DNA of 64,000 nucleotides from Dichetophora obliterata (lineage: Eukaryota; Arthropoda; Insecta; Diptera; Sciomyzidae), in NCBI GenBank assembly GCA_963920525.1, contig OY986439.1, forward strand, positions 53,511,982 to 53,575,981. The letters run 5' to 3'. The position numbers and the translations under genes were made by a program. The notes under the pieces were generated by a model, which was not told where the DNA came from, ran no database searches, and saw only the letters and a program-made list of their open reading frames with translations. Shown here piece after piece: positions 11,291 to 23,243 of the stretch; the first letter of the stretch is position 1; each line of letters opens with the position of its first letter.

Positions 11291-11527
11291 TACATTCTGT
11301 CAAGAAAGAACCAGGAATTGATCTTTTGAGATCAATTTTTTAGCCCGCTTAAAGAGATTGTTAAAATTATTTGTGTCGCTAAGTTGACACAAATGACTTG
11401 TATACCGACGCTGAGTCACTAAAAGCGGTCTGTTGTTAAGTTTGCTTATTTAAACACATTTTCTAGGAGATATCTTTAAGATATATTTTTAAATTATCAA
11501 TTACCGGTACTCTCTTGACAGAATGTA
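11291..11527. mobile_element. 237-bp MITE, TACATTCTGTCAAGA ends, TA flank
   Basis: The left end TACATTCTGTCAAGAAAGAA and the right end, read on the other strand, TACATTCTGTCAAGAGAGTA form a terminal inverted repeat of about 33 bp with a few mismatches. Each end begins with TA, as in Tc1/mariner-type insertions, where TA is the duplicated target. The inner 170 bp is non-coding and has small hairpins such as TTGATCTTTTGAGATCAA near the left end. Confidence 0.75.
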
Positions 11528-13560
11528 CAACTAAAAACTCACTGCGCTGTTGAAAAACATTTCAAACTTCGCTATGATGCTATGAGTTAGCGCAATTAAC
11601 TGCATCAACTAATTTAACTCTGAGGTACGGAAATTTCATTATAAAAAATACCCTTGCGCTGCAAGAAAAAAAAGACAAAAATATTTTTCTATTTTTATTA
11701 TTATTTATTTTTATTAAATTCATTATATTAATTTTTGTTATACTTTACTATGAACATCAAATCTGAGTGGGTTGAATTTAGTCCCAACATACCACAAAGG
11801 TTTATTTTTCAGTGGTTCAAATTTTGTTCCATTATACTTCAAAGAGTTAACTCAAAAACTCGTTGTGCTCATTAACTTCTTGTTAAGCTAACTTGAAATT
11901 TCATTGCGTTGATTTACTTTTTGTTAACTCCTTCCAAACTGCGTCTTGACGCAATTGAGTTAACGCAATTAACTGTATGATGTAAAAGCGAAAATTTATA
12001 GGCATTTAATTCTACACGTGAATTTTTGGTGTAGACTCAACTCCAACACATACTACAACGTGTTTGTTTAACCCTCTAAGACTACTTTTTAAAATAATGG
12101 GAGAAAATAGGTAGCATAATTTTTTCTAAGGTAAATTCTAAATTCTAAATTCAAAAATGTACTCAGAAATGGTGTAGAAGCTTTCGTTTACCTGTAAGGT
12201 GAGAAAATGTGAATAAGTGTCTCAAGGCACTCTTGGGGCTTTGAGCGAAAAAAAGTGAAACAAATATGAAACTTGATTTTATTAGTTAATACACATACCT
12301 TTGACGAAAAAATTAAGGGTTTGATTAATTTGTTAAATTTCTTTTTTATTATCACAGCAAAACACAATGTGCAGCAGTCTAAATTTTATGCGCGAAAAAC
12401 ATATGGCTCTTGCAAATCACAATAAAAGTATCATTTAAACTTCTGAGAGCTTTTGTATCTTTTGCATTTAGATTGGTGTGTTTCTTGGGAACAGCCAAAA
12501 AATATTCACAAGATATTAAAGCTTTTATTTTTTCTGTTATTGCGAATAATATGATAAGTGTCTTGAGACACTCTTCCGTGTTAGAGGGTTAATGTGTTAT
12601 TTGAACATTATTGTTGAATGTCAAATTTCCACAGCAATTAAATGTACGAACAAATAAAAGACAGCGAAATTTTGACTTTTTAGCTCTCCAATCATGCTTG
12701 TGAACTTGGCTGCTTCTTATCTTATATATATATATATTACGCAAACTCAAATTTTGTCCGGCGTAAGGCTTTTTAAGTACAAGTCCAATCTTAATAAATT
12801 TAGTATGGTTTGGTAGGTTTAGACCTGTAGATGTGCAAACTGGACTTTTTATTTCTTAAAAATTTATATTTTTTAAGTTATAGCGAGTTAAAGTTTGCAT
12901 ATAATTGTTGTTGTTATGTGGCTTTTTCTCTTCTTAATTTCAGCATATGCCTAAAAATATGTGAGGTATTTAGCGCCACCTATCGGCTAATAGCTATGAA
13001 ACTGTTATACTAACGAATAATCTTTTATAGTTTCACAGCTAAAACTATGAATTGATATATTCAATATCAAAGTGATACTAGAATGATTTCTAACAGTTGC
13101 AAAAAAAATTTTCTAAACTGTTGGTCGGAAAATTCTTTAATTTTTAAAAATTTACACAAAAATTTAATAAGAAATTGGAGACTGGTAATTAAACATTTTT
13201 GTTCAAGCATTTTTCTACTGGAAATCAAGAAATATTCTTACTCCTGTATATTTAAATTAAATTTGAGTATGAAATTAGATATGCTAACATTATATCGTCG
13301 TTGCGCGTGCAATACCGCGTATATTGCAAAAAAAACCAAAATTAATTTCATTTCAATTTTGATCATTTGAAAATCTATTCAATAGATTAAAACAAAATCT
13401 AGGTATGTTTGATTTTGGCGTTTTAATGCCACACGGCCTTACTAGTTGAACAAATTTTTCGGTTCAACAGCGTACTAACAAACGAAAAAAAAATCGCTAA
13501 CTTTTCGCTGTCAAAAACGCAATGCATTGCTTACGAAAGATTTCTGTTCGCTTCTACAGC
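11528..13560. other. Unique AT-rich DNA with GAGTTAACGCAATTAACTG repeats
   Basis: I see no gene. GTTAGCGCAATTAACTGCATCA near 11586 and CAATTGAGTTAACGCAATTAACTG near 11950 are copies of a dispersed repeat that recurs near 13595. An exact 36-base match to 31250-31285 sits at 11621-11656 (starting TGAGGTACGGAAATTTC). A (TA)n tract is at about 12724-12738. The frames of 60-95 codons show no motif. Confidence 0.5.
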
Positions 13561-13790
13561 ATACTTAGCTTAATTCCTTTCAAACTGCGTCTTAACGCAA
13601 ATGAGTTAACGCAATTAACTGTATCAGCAAATTCAACTCTTACACTCAATGAGTTGATCAACGTCTAGCTAATACATTTTAAACTACCCCATAACGCATT
13701 TGAGTTAACACTTTTAAGCTTTTGTTGAGTTAGCGCATTGCAATTAAGTTGTTTTTCATCTCTGCATATTCACTGCGTTGATCACGTCTA
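13560..13790. repeat. Dispersed repeat with GAGTTAACGCAATTAACTG
   Basis: TCAAACTGCGTCTTAACGCAAATG then GAGTTAACGCAATTAACTGT matches the block near 11935-11975 closely. Just before it, CGCTTCTACAGCATACTTAGCTTAA (about 13549) also occurs near 60309, so two repeat families or one long one adjoin here. Confidence 0.55.
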
Positions 13791-16530
13791 CAACATAGAG
13801 TAGAAAAAGCCCTAGCTATTTAAGTTCATTTCCGTAACAAAATTTTGAATTGCACCTCATTATATTTAAGGGTACTCACCATATTGATTCATAAGAACCT
13901 TCAGTAACTCTGACATACCACTACGTATTTTATACTCGTCTTAGCGCCGTTGACTCCATTGCGGTGGCCCAACCAAACTACCCATCAAAACGACAACCGG
14001 TGAGCAACGCAAGTTCAAAAAACTCTCTGCGGAATTCTGCTTGATTACATTTTAATAACAACAAATACAAGCAATCATTGTTTAATGCTGTCAAATTTTG
14101 AATGCTCTGCTCTCAATATTTTTTTGTTATTCTACAGTAAAATTGCATGTGTTTTTTTTCACCCGTCCACACCTTTCTAACAATTACTTGATAATCGTGT
14201 AGCAGACGTACGAGTGCGAGTACTCAGCGAGCAACAAGATTGTTTGATCGGCCGGATCGCTGCCAAGTATGGCTGCATTAATTAGTCATACATCTACGGA
14301 TGGACGGACGTATGTACGAACGACGTGAACTGCTGAGCGAACTTGACTAATGTTGGTTTTTTTTCCATATTTCTAAAGCATGCTTTTTAGTAATACAGGA
14401 AGGTGCTGTTTATTATAGCATTTATCAACTATTACGATCAATCACATGAATGTTTTTTATTGAATTTTTTTTTGTAATAAACTTCTAATAGTGACTCACA
14501 AGATTGATTCAAATCTAAAATGTAGCGCACATTAAACGCGTACAATAAAATTCCACAAAAAATAATGTCCAAATGACCATAATGTGGGTCATTCGCAGAG
14601 TGTTGTTGAACTTTAATTGTTTTTCTTCGTTAAATTAACTCGGTTCAATAAGTTAAGCAACGCGTTGTGATATTCGTTAAGTTCAAAAAATTGATCTTTC
14701 TTTGAAATGAATGCCAAGCGATAAAATGTTAAACGGAGCCAAAACTAAGTAAAACAAAAAAAAAAAAAAAAAACTAGCAAAAATCTCAAAAAACTAACAA
14801 AATACAGTAAAAGAATAAAAGAATTTATGTTTGCTAATTTTCCATGTCAATTAACGGTGTATTTTTTAATGATCGTTCTTTCATATGAGTTTTGGTTTTG
14901 TGTTTTTTTTTGTGTCTTTGTTTGGCTTTATTAAAAAATTATGTAAATTTTATTATTATTCAGCATGCAGAATGAATTTTTGTTTTTACTCTTTTATCAA
15001 AGGAACGCTTAACAAATTCGTCTTTTTGTTTCTTTTTTTTTTATTTTTATTTTTTTTGTTCTTCTCATGCATTTTACATGTGCTGCCATCTGTTGCCGAT
15101 GATCTGGTATGCAACTTGGCGTCAAGGTATGCGACTGACAACTTGTCACTTACCATAAAACCGTGCAATTGTTTGCTTTTCTTTTATTTTCTTTAAGACT
15201 TTTGGTTTATTTAGCTGCATAGTTATTTGTTTAGCTGCGGCGTGCCTCTTTGTCGGAGGCCGGACGGACAAGCCTTACAACAAAAAAATGCGTCGCCGCT
15301 ATGATGCCAAATTGCTTGGCAACTTGATCGTTATGATTTACGTGATCATAATAATCATCATAGAAATGATCATCATGCTGCTCAAACACACTGAGCGCAA
15401 ACATGATCGTTGATCCGTCATCTTTGTTTATATGCTTGCACATAATGATCATTATGACTATCCTCATGATCGCCACGATCACCAACATGCTCTTTGCTTG
15501 CTGCTTTTATGTGATGAATATAGTATTTTCAAATTTGCTCGCCCTGCATAGTCTAACTTCTGCCAACGATCCTTTCCAATACAGCCCACTTTGCCCCCCT
15601 ACCCACCAGTCTTACGACATTCTTTCAAGTTATCAAGCGTAAATAATGTCATATGCGCGCATTTGTCATAATAAACCAAAGAAAAATGTTAGAGACCGAC
15701 AGAACCAACACAACCGTTTTTCTTTTTCTATTTTATTGTTTTTTTTTCTTCAATTTTTTAAAATTTTTGTAACACATGTTTTTTTTTCATGTAATTTTTC
15801 TACATTTTCCATTTACTGTACCATTATTGTTTGTTTGGTGTGTGAGTGTGTTCTTTCTTTTTGTTTCTTTTTTCTTCAAACAGTTAAATCCATTTCTAAC
15901 CTAGTACGAAAATAAACAAAGAGACAACAGAAGACACACAGATTCAGAATTGCATTTTGCGACCAAGTCATGCAACATAGTTGGTCGACGACTTCAACTC
16001 CTTGAGTTCAAGAGACGATCGATGGCATATTTTATGATCGTGATCTTCGCTGTCAACTCTTTGGTGAATTTATGTCTTTTGAACTTGTTGAATTCTTTGT
16101 TTGTTTGTCAATTCGGTTTGGTGTTGGGCTTTTATGAGGGTATTTTCTGTGCTTTAATGCACCATAGTTAGAAAGTTGAATCGAGTGTTGATCGTGGACT
16201 TTTTTCGAAGAAAACCGCTATTGAGGGCGTGAGGATAGAGAATTTCTTGATACTTTTTTATGAACTAATATTAAAAATAAGGAAAGTTAACATTTAAAAT
16301 GTACTTCAAACGAAGCATCAAAGAAAATTGAGCGTTTGTTTAATGTTTAAGTTTTTCGTAATAGACCATTATCAACAAATTTTTCTAGACAGCTTAATAT
16401 TTAAGAATTCTCATACACAAAACCTCAGAAAGTGTTCATCAGAGCTGTATTATTAATTCTTCCAGGTTATCAAAAAAATTTCAATGGACCATTTTTTTAA
16501 GAAAGATTTCGTGGATTTTAGCCCCAATTT
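13791..16530. other. Unique non-coding DNA; GATC-rich patch at 15.3-15.5 kb
   Basis: I see no gene. The frames between 14885 and 16171 are rich in Phe/Leu/Cys from poly-T runs and show no domain. An A-run of about 18 lies at 14756-14773. Between 15326 and 15482 the word TGATCA or ATGATC recurs about eight times with several self-complementary pieces. A mildly GC-richer patch at 13930-14030 could be conserved non-coding sequence. Confidence 0.5.
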
Positions 16531-16534
16531 TGTC

Positions 16535-16890
16535 GGCCCTTGTAGTCTAGTGGAGAGTGCGCTCGACTATTAACCCAGAGGTCCCTAGTTCGGATCCAGG
16601 CACGTTCATGGTTCTTTTCACTTTCTTTGTTCTTTCCTACATTAAAGAATTATGGAAAACTAAAAATCCACAACTAAACTGTGGAAAAAAGTGGAATTAA
16701 AGGACAGGAGCAACTAAGAGCTGGAAATGCTTGCCGAGGTTAAGGCATAAAACTAGCCTCGGTCAAAAGCAATTGAAATTGTCTTTCACGGTTGTTTCGC
16801 CTAATCAATAATTCACGTATTGTTCCAATCAATTCCTCTAAATAAATCTAATCCTTTCCTTTCAGGTCAAAGACCAAACCTTGTTTTTAT
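16535..16890 (+). mobile_element. tRNA-headed SINE-like element
   Basis: The head (16535-16604) looks like a tRNA gene in order and spacing: an A-box-like TAGTCTAGTGG at 16543-16553 and a B-box-like AGTTCGGATCC at 16587-16597, 34 bp apart. The anticodon arm does not pair, so it is not a working tRNA. A body of about 280 bp follows, with a GGACAGGAGCAACTAAGAGC stretch, a CTAGCCTCGGTCAAAAGC stretch and TTTAATC/ATAAATCTAATC near the end. A RNA polymerase III promoter of this type is the mark of SINEs. The 3' boundary is uncertain. Confidence 0.55.
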
Positions 16891-17179
16891 AAGGCGCTTG
16901 CCTTGGTTCTTTGATCTTAAAAAAAAATTCCCCGTTTTTGTCATGCCATAGAAATCGAAAACTGCCAAGTTCGAAAATGGTTCGACTCTATCAGAAGAGG
17001 GTTCCATCTTTATAAGTGTAAGTTTAGTTGTGGACAACGTCCTTTAGATCATCTCTCCCTCGTTTCTCCCGCATTTGTTTTTTACTTTTGGAAATTGTTG
17101 TGATTTTTCAAAAGATAGTAGCACGAAGAACTATTTTAGTTTGTTTTGAATCTTTAATTATTTGAAACGATTAATTCAA

Positions 17180-18030
17180 GATATCATTAATTCAAATATC
17201 CCGAGTGTTTATACCAAGCAATCGTCAAATACTGGTCAAATTTTATTATAGCATGTCAGTATAATCGTCAACTTTAAATTTAGCTTATAAACCATTTTGC
17301 CCCAATTTTCCATTTTGCCCCTGTTTTTCCCATTTGAACCTACCTTGTTGGCACAACTGAACTACTAAAAGCAGTTTGATTTTAAAATTCAATTTTTCAG
17401 CTCAAAGATACATTTGAACCAGAAAGATCTCTTTCGTTCTTTTCTGTATTTCGAAATAAAAAATATCGAAAATTTTCGGCAAACAATTAGAGACTTTACG
17501 GATACAAGACACATTCAAAAAGTATTTTGGTTTCAACAGAGTCAAGTGTCGTTTGGTGCACGAGTCACAGTGCACTCGTTTTTCTCCTTTTTTTACCAAA
17601 AAATCGACACATCGTTTTGTAGCCATCGGATTCGCCTGATAGCCCCATGTGATTTCTCTTTCGCTTTTCAGCAAATTCAAAAGAACGCTTCGGCGACACT
17701 GTTTTGAATCGATCGAGGAGTTAAAATCCGAATTAGAGCTCATTTTACATCGCAGAATCAAAATTAAATTACAATAAAATCATTTTGCCCCTAATCGACC
17801 AGTAAACTCATATTTTATTAAACAATTTAACAGGTATTAATTAAAAAATACCGGTCGTGTGTTTTCTGTAAATTTAATTTAGAATTTTCTATAGGTTGCA
17901 TTTAAATTTTGCAAACTCGAATTTTCATTTCAAAAGTCCGTCTTTCTTAATGAAGTGACTTCATTTAGAGGTCATAGAGACAAAATTTAAAAGTAAGCTG
18001 AAATCATCATATTTTTAAAAAAAATCTATG
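17180..18030. repeat. Region with ATTTTGCCCC motifs, left part
   Basis: ACCATTTTGCCCCAATTTTCC (about 17290), CATTTTGCCCCTGTTTTTCCC (17309) and TCATTTTGCCCCTAATCG (17780) are early copies of a word that recurs at about 18783, 21003, 21101, 21157, 21245 and 21330. Between 17402 and 17761 both strands stay open for about 100 codons (minus 119, plus 97). No domain is recognised on either strand, so I do not call a gene. Confidence 0.5.
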
Positions 18031-18700
18031 CGCAGAGAAAAATAGTTTTCTTGCATCGACAAATTATTTTGCTTGATTCAATAATTTGTGCAATTTAAGC
18101 TATTTTTTCTTAAATCAAGTATTTATAACTATCAATTAAAAATCAAAGTTAAAAATTTTAACTATTACTTGGTTTAGTTTTTGTTTCTTATGTTTATTAT
18201 TATTTAAAATTTTTTTAATCAATTATAAATTGCAAGTAGCTTAAATAAAACTTTTATTCATACAATGAAGTCTTATATTTCAGGGTAACTTTTTCGTTTA
18301 AAATTAAAATGGACATCTTTTTAAAGCATGATATAACAATGGACGTCATGACTTCTTTCTAAAACATAATAGATTAAAAATAAATTTGCCTTAGAAAGAT
18401 TTGTAAAATCGAATTTAATAAAAAATCATATTAAATGAAAGAAATAAGTTATAAACAATAGAATAGTTATAGAAAAAACTTTATAAAAAAATTTGAAATG
18501 ATTTTGATGCACACAAATATCTCTTCTTCAGAAAATAATTTGTTATTATTAAGCAAAATTATGATTTATATTATATAATTATTTAGTGTAAAACAATTTT
18601 TAGAAATGATCTACTTGGGTCAAGCAAGATATTCTCACTTAAGAAAATAATTGAGTAGAATCAAGAAAAACTAAAAAGTTCTTAAATATTTTTTTGAAAC
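18030..18700. other. AT-rich block with weak inverted ends (possible TIR element)
   Basis: CAGAGAAAAATAGTTTTCTTG at about 18034 and CAAGAAAAACTAAAAAG at about 18661 are a weak inverted pair, and both ends share TTGATTC/GAATCAA and AATTATTTT words. The CAGAGAAAAAT start resembles ends of small insect elements. The evidence is too weak to set boundaries. Confidence 0.25.
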
Positions 18701-19047
18701 TAAATACGTTTTCAAAGCTCAACGCTTAATTCTTGGCTTCGCATGCAAGTCATTGCCAATAAGAATGCAAGCTTAGATGAAAAACCGTTTTGCCCCAAAT
18801 AACGAACAAACCAAATATAATATATGTAATAATATAAACTGCAATGAAGAAAGTAATGAAGTGAAATGTCCTTGATGCGTGAGATAGATTACCCGGATGG
18901 CCGAAAGAATCCTGGAAGAAGAGCAGTGAAGCGTGAAGCTGAAACTCAGCAATAGGTGGAGGAAACGCAAATATATATTAAAAAATCGGACACGATAGCG
19001 TGTAGGCGTGAATGAGACCCTTTGTCCTGTTGTAGGTTTAATCTGGA

Positions 19048-19279
19048 TAACCAATGTTAGTCGTTTCGACTCTCTTTTTTTCGAACTGATGAAATAAGTA
19101 ACTTATGAAAATATGTAAAAAATAAAAAATAAAAACAAATACCAATATTAATTTTTTTTATTTCTAGTAAAATTTGCATAGTTTTTCCACTTGCAATAGC
19201 TTTTAATGTATTTTATGTACCACCAGCTCCTCAAAAACAAGTTTTGGAGCGTGTTAGTCGAATCGACTAACATTGGTTA
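19048..19279. mobile_element. 232-bp MITE, ACCAATGTTAGTCG ends, TA flank
   Basis: TAACCAATGTTAGTCGTTTCGACT on the left (19048) and AGTCGAATCGACTAACATTGGTTA on the right (ending 19279) are inverted copies; TA lies outside the match on both sides. Inner sequence is non-coding and AT-rich. The right TA also begins the next element, so two small elements adjoin. Confidence 0.7.
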
Positions 19280-20856
19280 TAACTAATGTTACCAACTATA
19301 CTTACTTTGTAAGTATCATACTTATTTTCAGCTTTATATACTTACTAAAATTCCATACTTATAAGTATACTTACTTTTAAAATTTATACTTAATTATGCT
19401 TACTTTTCAGCTCCGGTTGAACATTTTTGTTTGCAAAGCGGAAAAAGTTTGAAAATTGGAGTTAACAGCGTTAAAATTACAGACTCTGGAGTGAATTTAT
19501 TTTTAAAAAATAATATTGAATACAGCTGTATCGAGTTTTACAATATTTTAAAGACAAGATCTGACATATTAAGGGTGTAGTCTAGTTCGTCATCTAAAAA
19601 ATAGGCTGTTTGGGAAATTTCTCGTGAGCTTGCTATGAAAGATATGTTTATATAAGTTGTTAGGAATGATAAAGGAAGTCTTAAATTACAAAAATAAAAA
19701 TGTTATTAATGTTTTTCAGGTTTTTTCGTACTTAATTCGTACTTAAACAGAACGCCTTAATTTGGAGGCAGGTCGGCTCGCACACAATATCTCGACAACG
19801 GTTTATTTGAAACAAAAAAACCGAAGTGTTTTAGATTCAATGTGACAATAACTATAAAATAGACTGTTGATATTAATTTTTAGCAATTGTTTTAAGTAAC
19901 AAAACAACACAAAATGAAAAAAATTTCTTTTTTTCACTGGTTTTTGTAAAAAAAATATAGTAAACATCAATCTTTTAACACGATTGTAGTCTATTTTGTG
20001 GTTATTTATGTGTTAAATATGTGGTTAAAATTTCAGAAGGATCAGCCCACGGGTTCTGGAGAAATCGTGTTGGGCGGGGCGTCCGTAAAAACGTAGTTTT
20101 GAGAAAAACGCTTTTAAAGTTTTTTAAACGCGTTCTAACGAGCGCGCAGGTAGAGTGAGCTTTCGGTTGAAAAAAAATTACTTATACTGCTCGGATGATC
20201 TGATAAAAATCTTCATAAAAATTTAATACAATATTCTTTGATACATACACATTCGAAAAATGGAAAAAAAAAAATTTCAAAAGTGACCACCTAGACTACA
20301 CCCACAAAATTTGCAGCCAAGAAAACTACGATTTCAAGCAAAAGGAAAAAACCAGTTAATGTAACACTTTAATTCAGTTACAGTGATGGCGAATAATGAT
20401 AACTTTTCTTTGATCTCTGTATACATTTGAATGTGATTTTTTATTTATTTTTGTTTATTTAACTACTTTGAAAGTGTGTATAACTTTTAACTTTTTTTAT
20501 GCTTTTGTTTGTTTTTAAAGTATTTTATGTATTAGAAAAATATATGAATGGCAATTATATAAAATTAATATTTTGTTTTTTTTTTATCTGAAGTCTTTTT
20601 GGTTTTAGATAGATTGCATACACAAAACTTTTTGAGGAGAACACAAAGAGAGTGTGACAATATTTAAAGAATTGATATTGACTTTTACATAAACTAGTAA
20701 ATTATATCAAAAAAATATTAAATTTAGTTTTCTAATGTGAGATACTTACTTGTACTTATTTTTAAAAATTATACTTACTAATACTTACTTTTCAGTGTTC
20801 TTAGAAGCAAATATACTTATTTTTTAATAACATGAGTTGGTAGCATTAGTTATAAC
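19276..20856. mobile_element. TIR element, GTTATAACTAATG ends, with TACTTA clusters
   Basis: GTTATAACTAATGTTACCAACT at 19277 matches inverted AGTTGGTAGCATTAGTTATAAC ending at 20856. Inside each end lies a cluster of the word TACTTA or its variants (about 19297-19415 and 20745-20825), so the element has subterminal repeats, as many DNA transposons do. No transposase frame is seen. A second inverted-repeat element is nested at 19573-20303. Confidence 0.65.
19573..20303. mobile_element. Nested TIR element, GGGTGTAGTCTAG ends
   Basis: GGGTGTAGTCTAGTTCGTCAT at 19573 and GTGACCACCTAGACTACACCC ending at 20303 are inverted copies of about 20 bp. The interior of about 690 bp has CACGGGTTCTGGAGAAATCG and TTGGGCGGGGCGTCC, GC-rich words unlike the surroundings, but no open frame. 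It lies in the middle of the element at 19276-20856 and so is the later insertion. The target duplication is not clear. Confidence 0.65.
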
Positions 20857-20859
20857 GTA

Positions 20860-21350
20860 TGAGACATAAGACTAGTTTGTAAATATTATATTCAGATATT
20901 GGCAATTCGGTCATATTATCTAAACATTCTATTAAAATGTTTGGACTTGATGATGAAAATTACTCGTACATTTAAATTATAGAAAAAATTTAATTTTTTT
21001 ATTAAACCATTTTGCCCCTAACCGTAAATATGTCTTGTTTGCATGGAGCGTTGAAAAGTAAGCGAAAAAAATAATTTTTAAACTTTCCTTGAGAAAACTA
21101 TTTTGCCCCTTTTTTAAAAATTGTAGAAAAAATTAATTTTTTAAATAAACCATTTTGCCCCCAACCGTAAGTATGTCTTGTTTGCATTGAGAGTGTTGAA
21201 AAGTAAGCGAAAATATAAGTTTTAAACTATTCTTGAGAAAACCATTTTGCCCCTTTTTTAAACAATCTTCTTAAAAAGTGTTTTTGAGAAATCCACAACT
21301 TCTATAGATTATAAAACAATATTCAAGAAAACCATATTGCCCCAAATCAT
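20860..21350. repeat. 165-bp duplicate carrying ATTTTGCCCC motifs
   Basis: AACCATTTTGCCCCTAACCG, then TATGTCTTGTTTGCAT, GTTGAAAAGTAAGCGAAAA and a further ATTTTGCCCC are found at 21003-21110 and again at 21155-21255. Another ACCATATTGCCCC lies at about 21330. The unit is thus near 155 bp, and earlier single motifs at 17.3-18.8 kb look like older copies separated by insertions. Confidence 0.7.
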
Positions 21351-22390
21351 CAATGAAACTTATTTAAATGTTTTTCGTCCAAGAAATTGTAAACAAATAG
21401 TAAATTTTGCTTCAAAAACAACAAAGTTTAAAATAAAATTCTGTGTATAAAAGAATGAATAATTTAGCCAGCAGACTTAAATCAAGAAGCTTAAACAATA
21501 GGTAATTTCGCGTCTCAATCCTTTTACATGATCTTTAATACTACTCTGTAATATTTTGCAATTACTCATTTAAAAATAGTTTTCTTTTTTCTCTTATAAC
21601 CTCAAACAATTATTTATCGTCTTCATAAACGCTATCACGCATAGAAATACACAAACCTTAATCCTTTTAACAAATATAAAACACAATTGTAAAGACGCAA
21701 TTATTACTGGCACATCATGCCACATAAGTGGTAGATATAATAAAAGCTACGTGAACTTTTTGAAAATATTAAAGAAAAAAAAAACATAAAAGTCCATAAA
21801 GCGAAAATAAACCACTTTAATGTCAGTTAAAGTTTCCAACAGGTTGATAAAAAAATTAAATTATATCAATATTATCTTAATATAAAAAAATTATAGAAAA
21901 GCATAGTCGTATTGATTATATATGCTTGTGTGTGTGTGTTTTTTATTAAGAAACCAGTTCAACACTAAGCTGTTCATAATATATTATTTAAGCCATTAAT
22001 TATGGCAACGTTAGAAAACTTTTATTCACAAGAATTTCAAACAGCGTGCAAAAAAAAAAGATAAGAAAACTACTGATTGGCGGCAAAAATATATTGTACA
22101 CATAAAAAGTATGAAATAGCTACCTTTGAGGTACTCTATATAGACACGTACACGTAATAAAATGTGTGTGTGGGTGAGTTCAGTTGGGTTCTTCGTGTGC
22201 TTTGATTGAAGTTTTTATTTGCTTATGTTTTTTTTTTGCATTTTAATTTTTAAACACTTACTCAGATACGAGACATAAACTTAAAGCTTTTTTTACACTT
22301 TTTAGCCATTCAAAATTATTCAGCCATGACATTGTAATGCATAACTGTAAGCGGGATGTGACAAAATCGATGCTGTTAAAGATTGATGGC
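21351..22390. other. Unique AT-rich non-coding DNA
   Basis: I see no gene. It contains a (TG)n tract at about 21929-21939 and A/T homopolymers only. Confidence 0.55.
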
Positions 22391-22393
22391 TAT

Positions 22394-23210
22394 TTTTATA
22401 CCCCCACGCATATAAAAATTCGTAAAGGGTATATTAACATTGACACTCCGTTATGACAATGCCGATAAAGAGGCGTGGCAGGTGCAGAAAAGTGTATATA
22501 TTCATGATTAGCATCACTTTTGGAGTCGATTTAGCCATGTCCGTCTGTCTGTCTGTGATCACACTTTCAAGCCATCGTAACGAATTTCAATACATAAGCT
22601 TTATATTCTAAAATAAAGTTCAAGTTCGGAAAAAGCCAAATCGGATGAAAACAACGCTTAACTCCCATACAAAGTGACTTTAGCTAAACGGTAAAATCTC
22701 TCTAAATTCCACAAAAATTGTTCTAATGACTTAAAATTTTGCACATAAGCTTTAACTCATGATATGCATTTTAAATATGAAACTTGTTAAAATCGAATGA
22801 AAACTACGTCTACCTCCCATACAAAATGGCTTTATGAAAACTGTTAAATATTCTTAAATTCCACAAAATTGAATACAATGGCTTCAAATTTTGCAAATAA
22901 GTTTGAATCTTTACTTTGCACTCGATGCTAGCAAATTTGTAAAAAATAAATAAAAATTCTGCCCACCTCCCATATAAAGTGACGTCGTCATAGTATTAAA
23001 ACCTTAGTAAATTCCAAAAAAATAGTGTTTAAACTTGATATTGTGCATAAAAGCTTTAATGCATAAAAAGGACTCTGAGTTTCGAATTTTTCAAATGTGA
23101 ATTATTTGAGTAAAAGCAACGCCTTATAAAAGTGACGTCATCAAAATAATGCAACATTTGAAGATTTTAACTTCGGTCCAGTCAAAGATAATTCCTTACT
23201 AGTTTTTATT
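22394..23210 (+). mobile_element. Second DINE-1/INE-1-like element
   Basis: TATACCCCCACGCATATAAA then AAAGGGTATATTAACATTGACA, GAGGCGTGGCAGGTGCAGAA, GTATATATTCATGATTAGCATC and a GAGTCGATTTAGCCATG block with (GTCT)n follow the DINE-1 order seen at 1457-1990. Behind the core three blocks of about 120 bp repeat CTCCCATACAAA-type words (22668, 22818, 22970), and it ends near ATAATTCCTTACTAGTTTTTA, like the first copy. It is longer than the first copy and clearly diverged, so the two are not a recent duplication. Confidence 0.65.
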
Positions 23211-23243
23211 GTTTACGTTATCGTTAGACCTTATTTGTCTATG

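Noticed and set aside
12180..12205. Minus-strand CACCTTACAG|GTAAACG as a ratchet site
   Set aside because: Weak donor, mixed tract, and direction opposite to the two strong sites.
16535..16604. A functional tRNA gene on the plus strand
   Set aside because: The anticodon arm lacks pairing and a long SINE-like body follows with no pol III stop at the expected place.
17402..17761. 119-codon minus frame (and 97-codon plus frame) as a gene
   Set aside because: Both strands are open, no domain or signal is recognised, and the region lies among repeats. Length alone is not enough in 64 kb.
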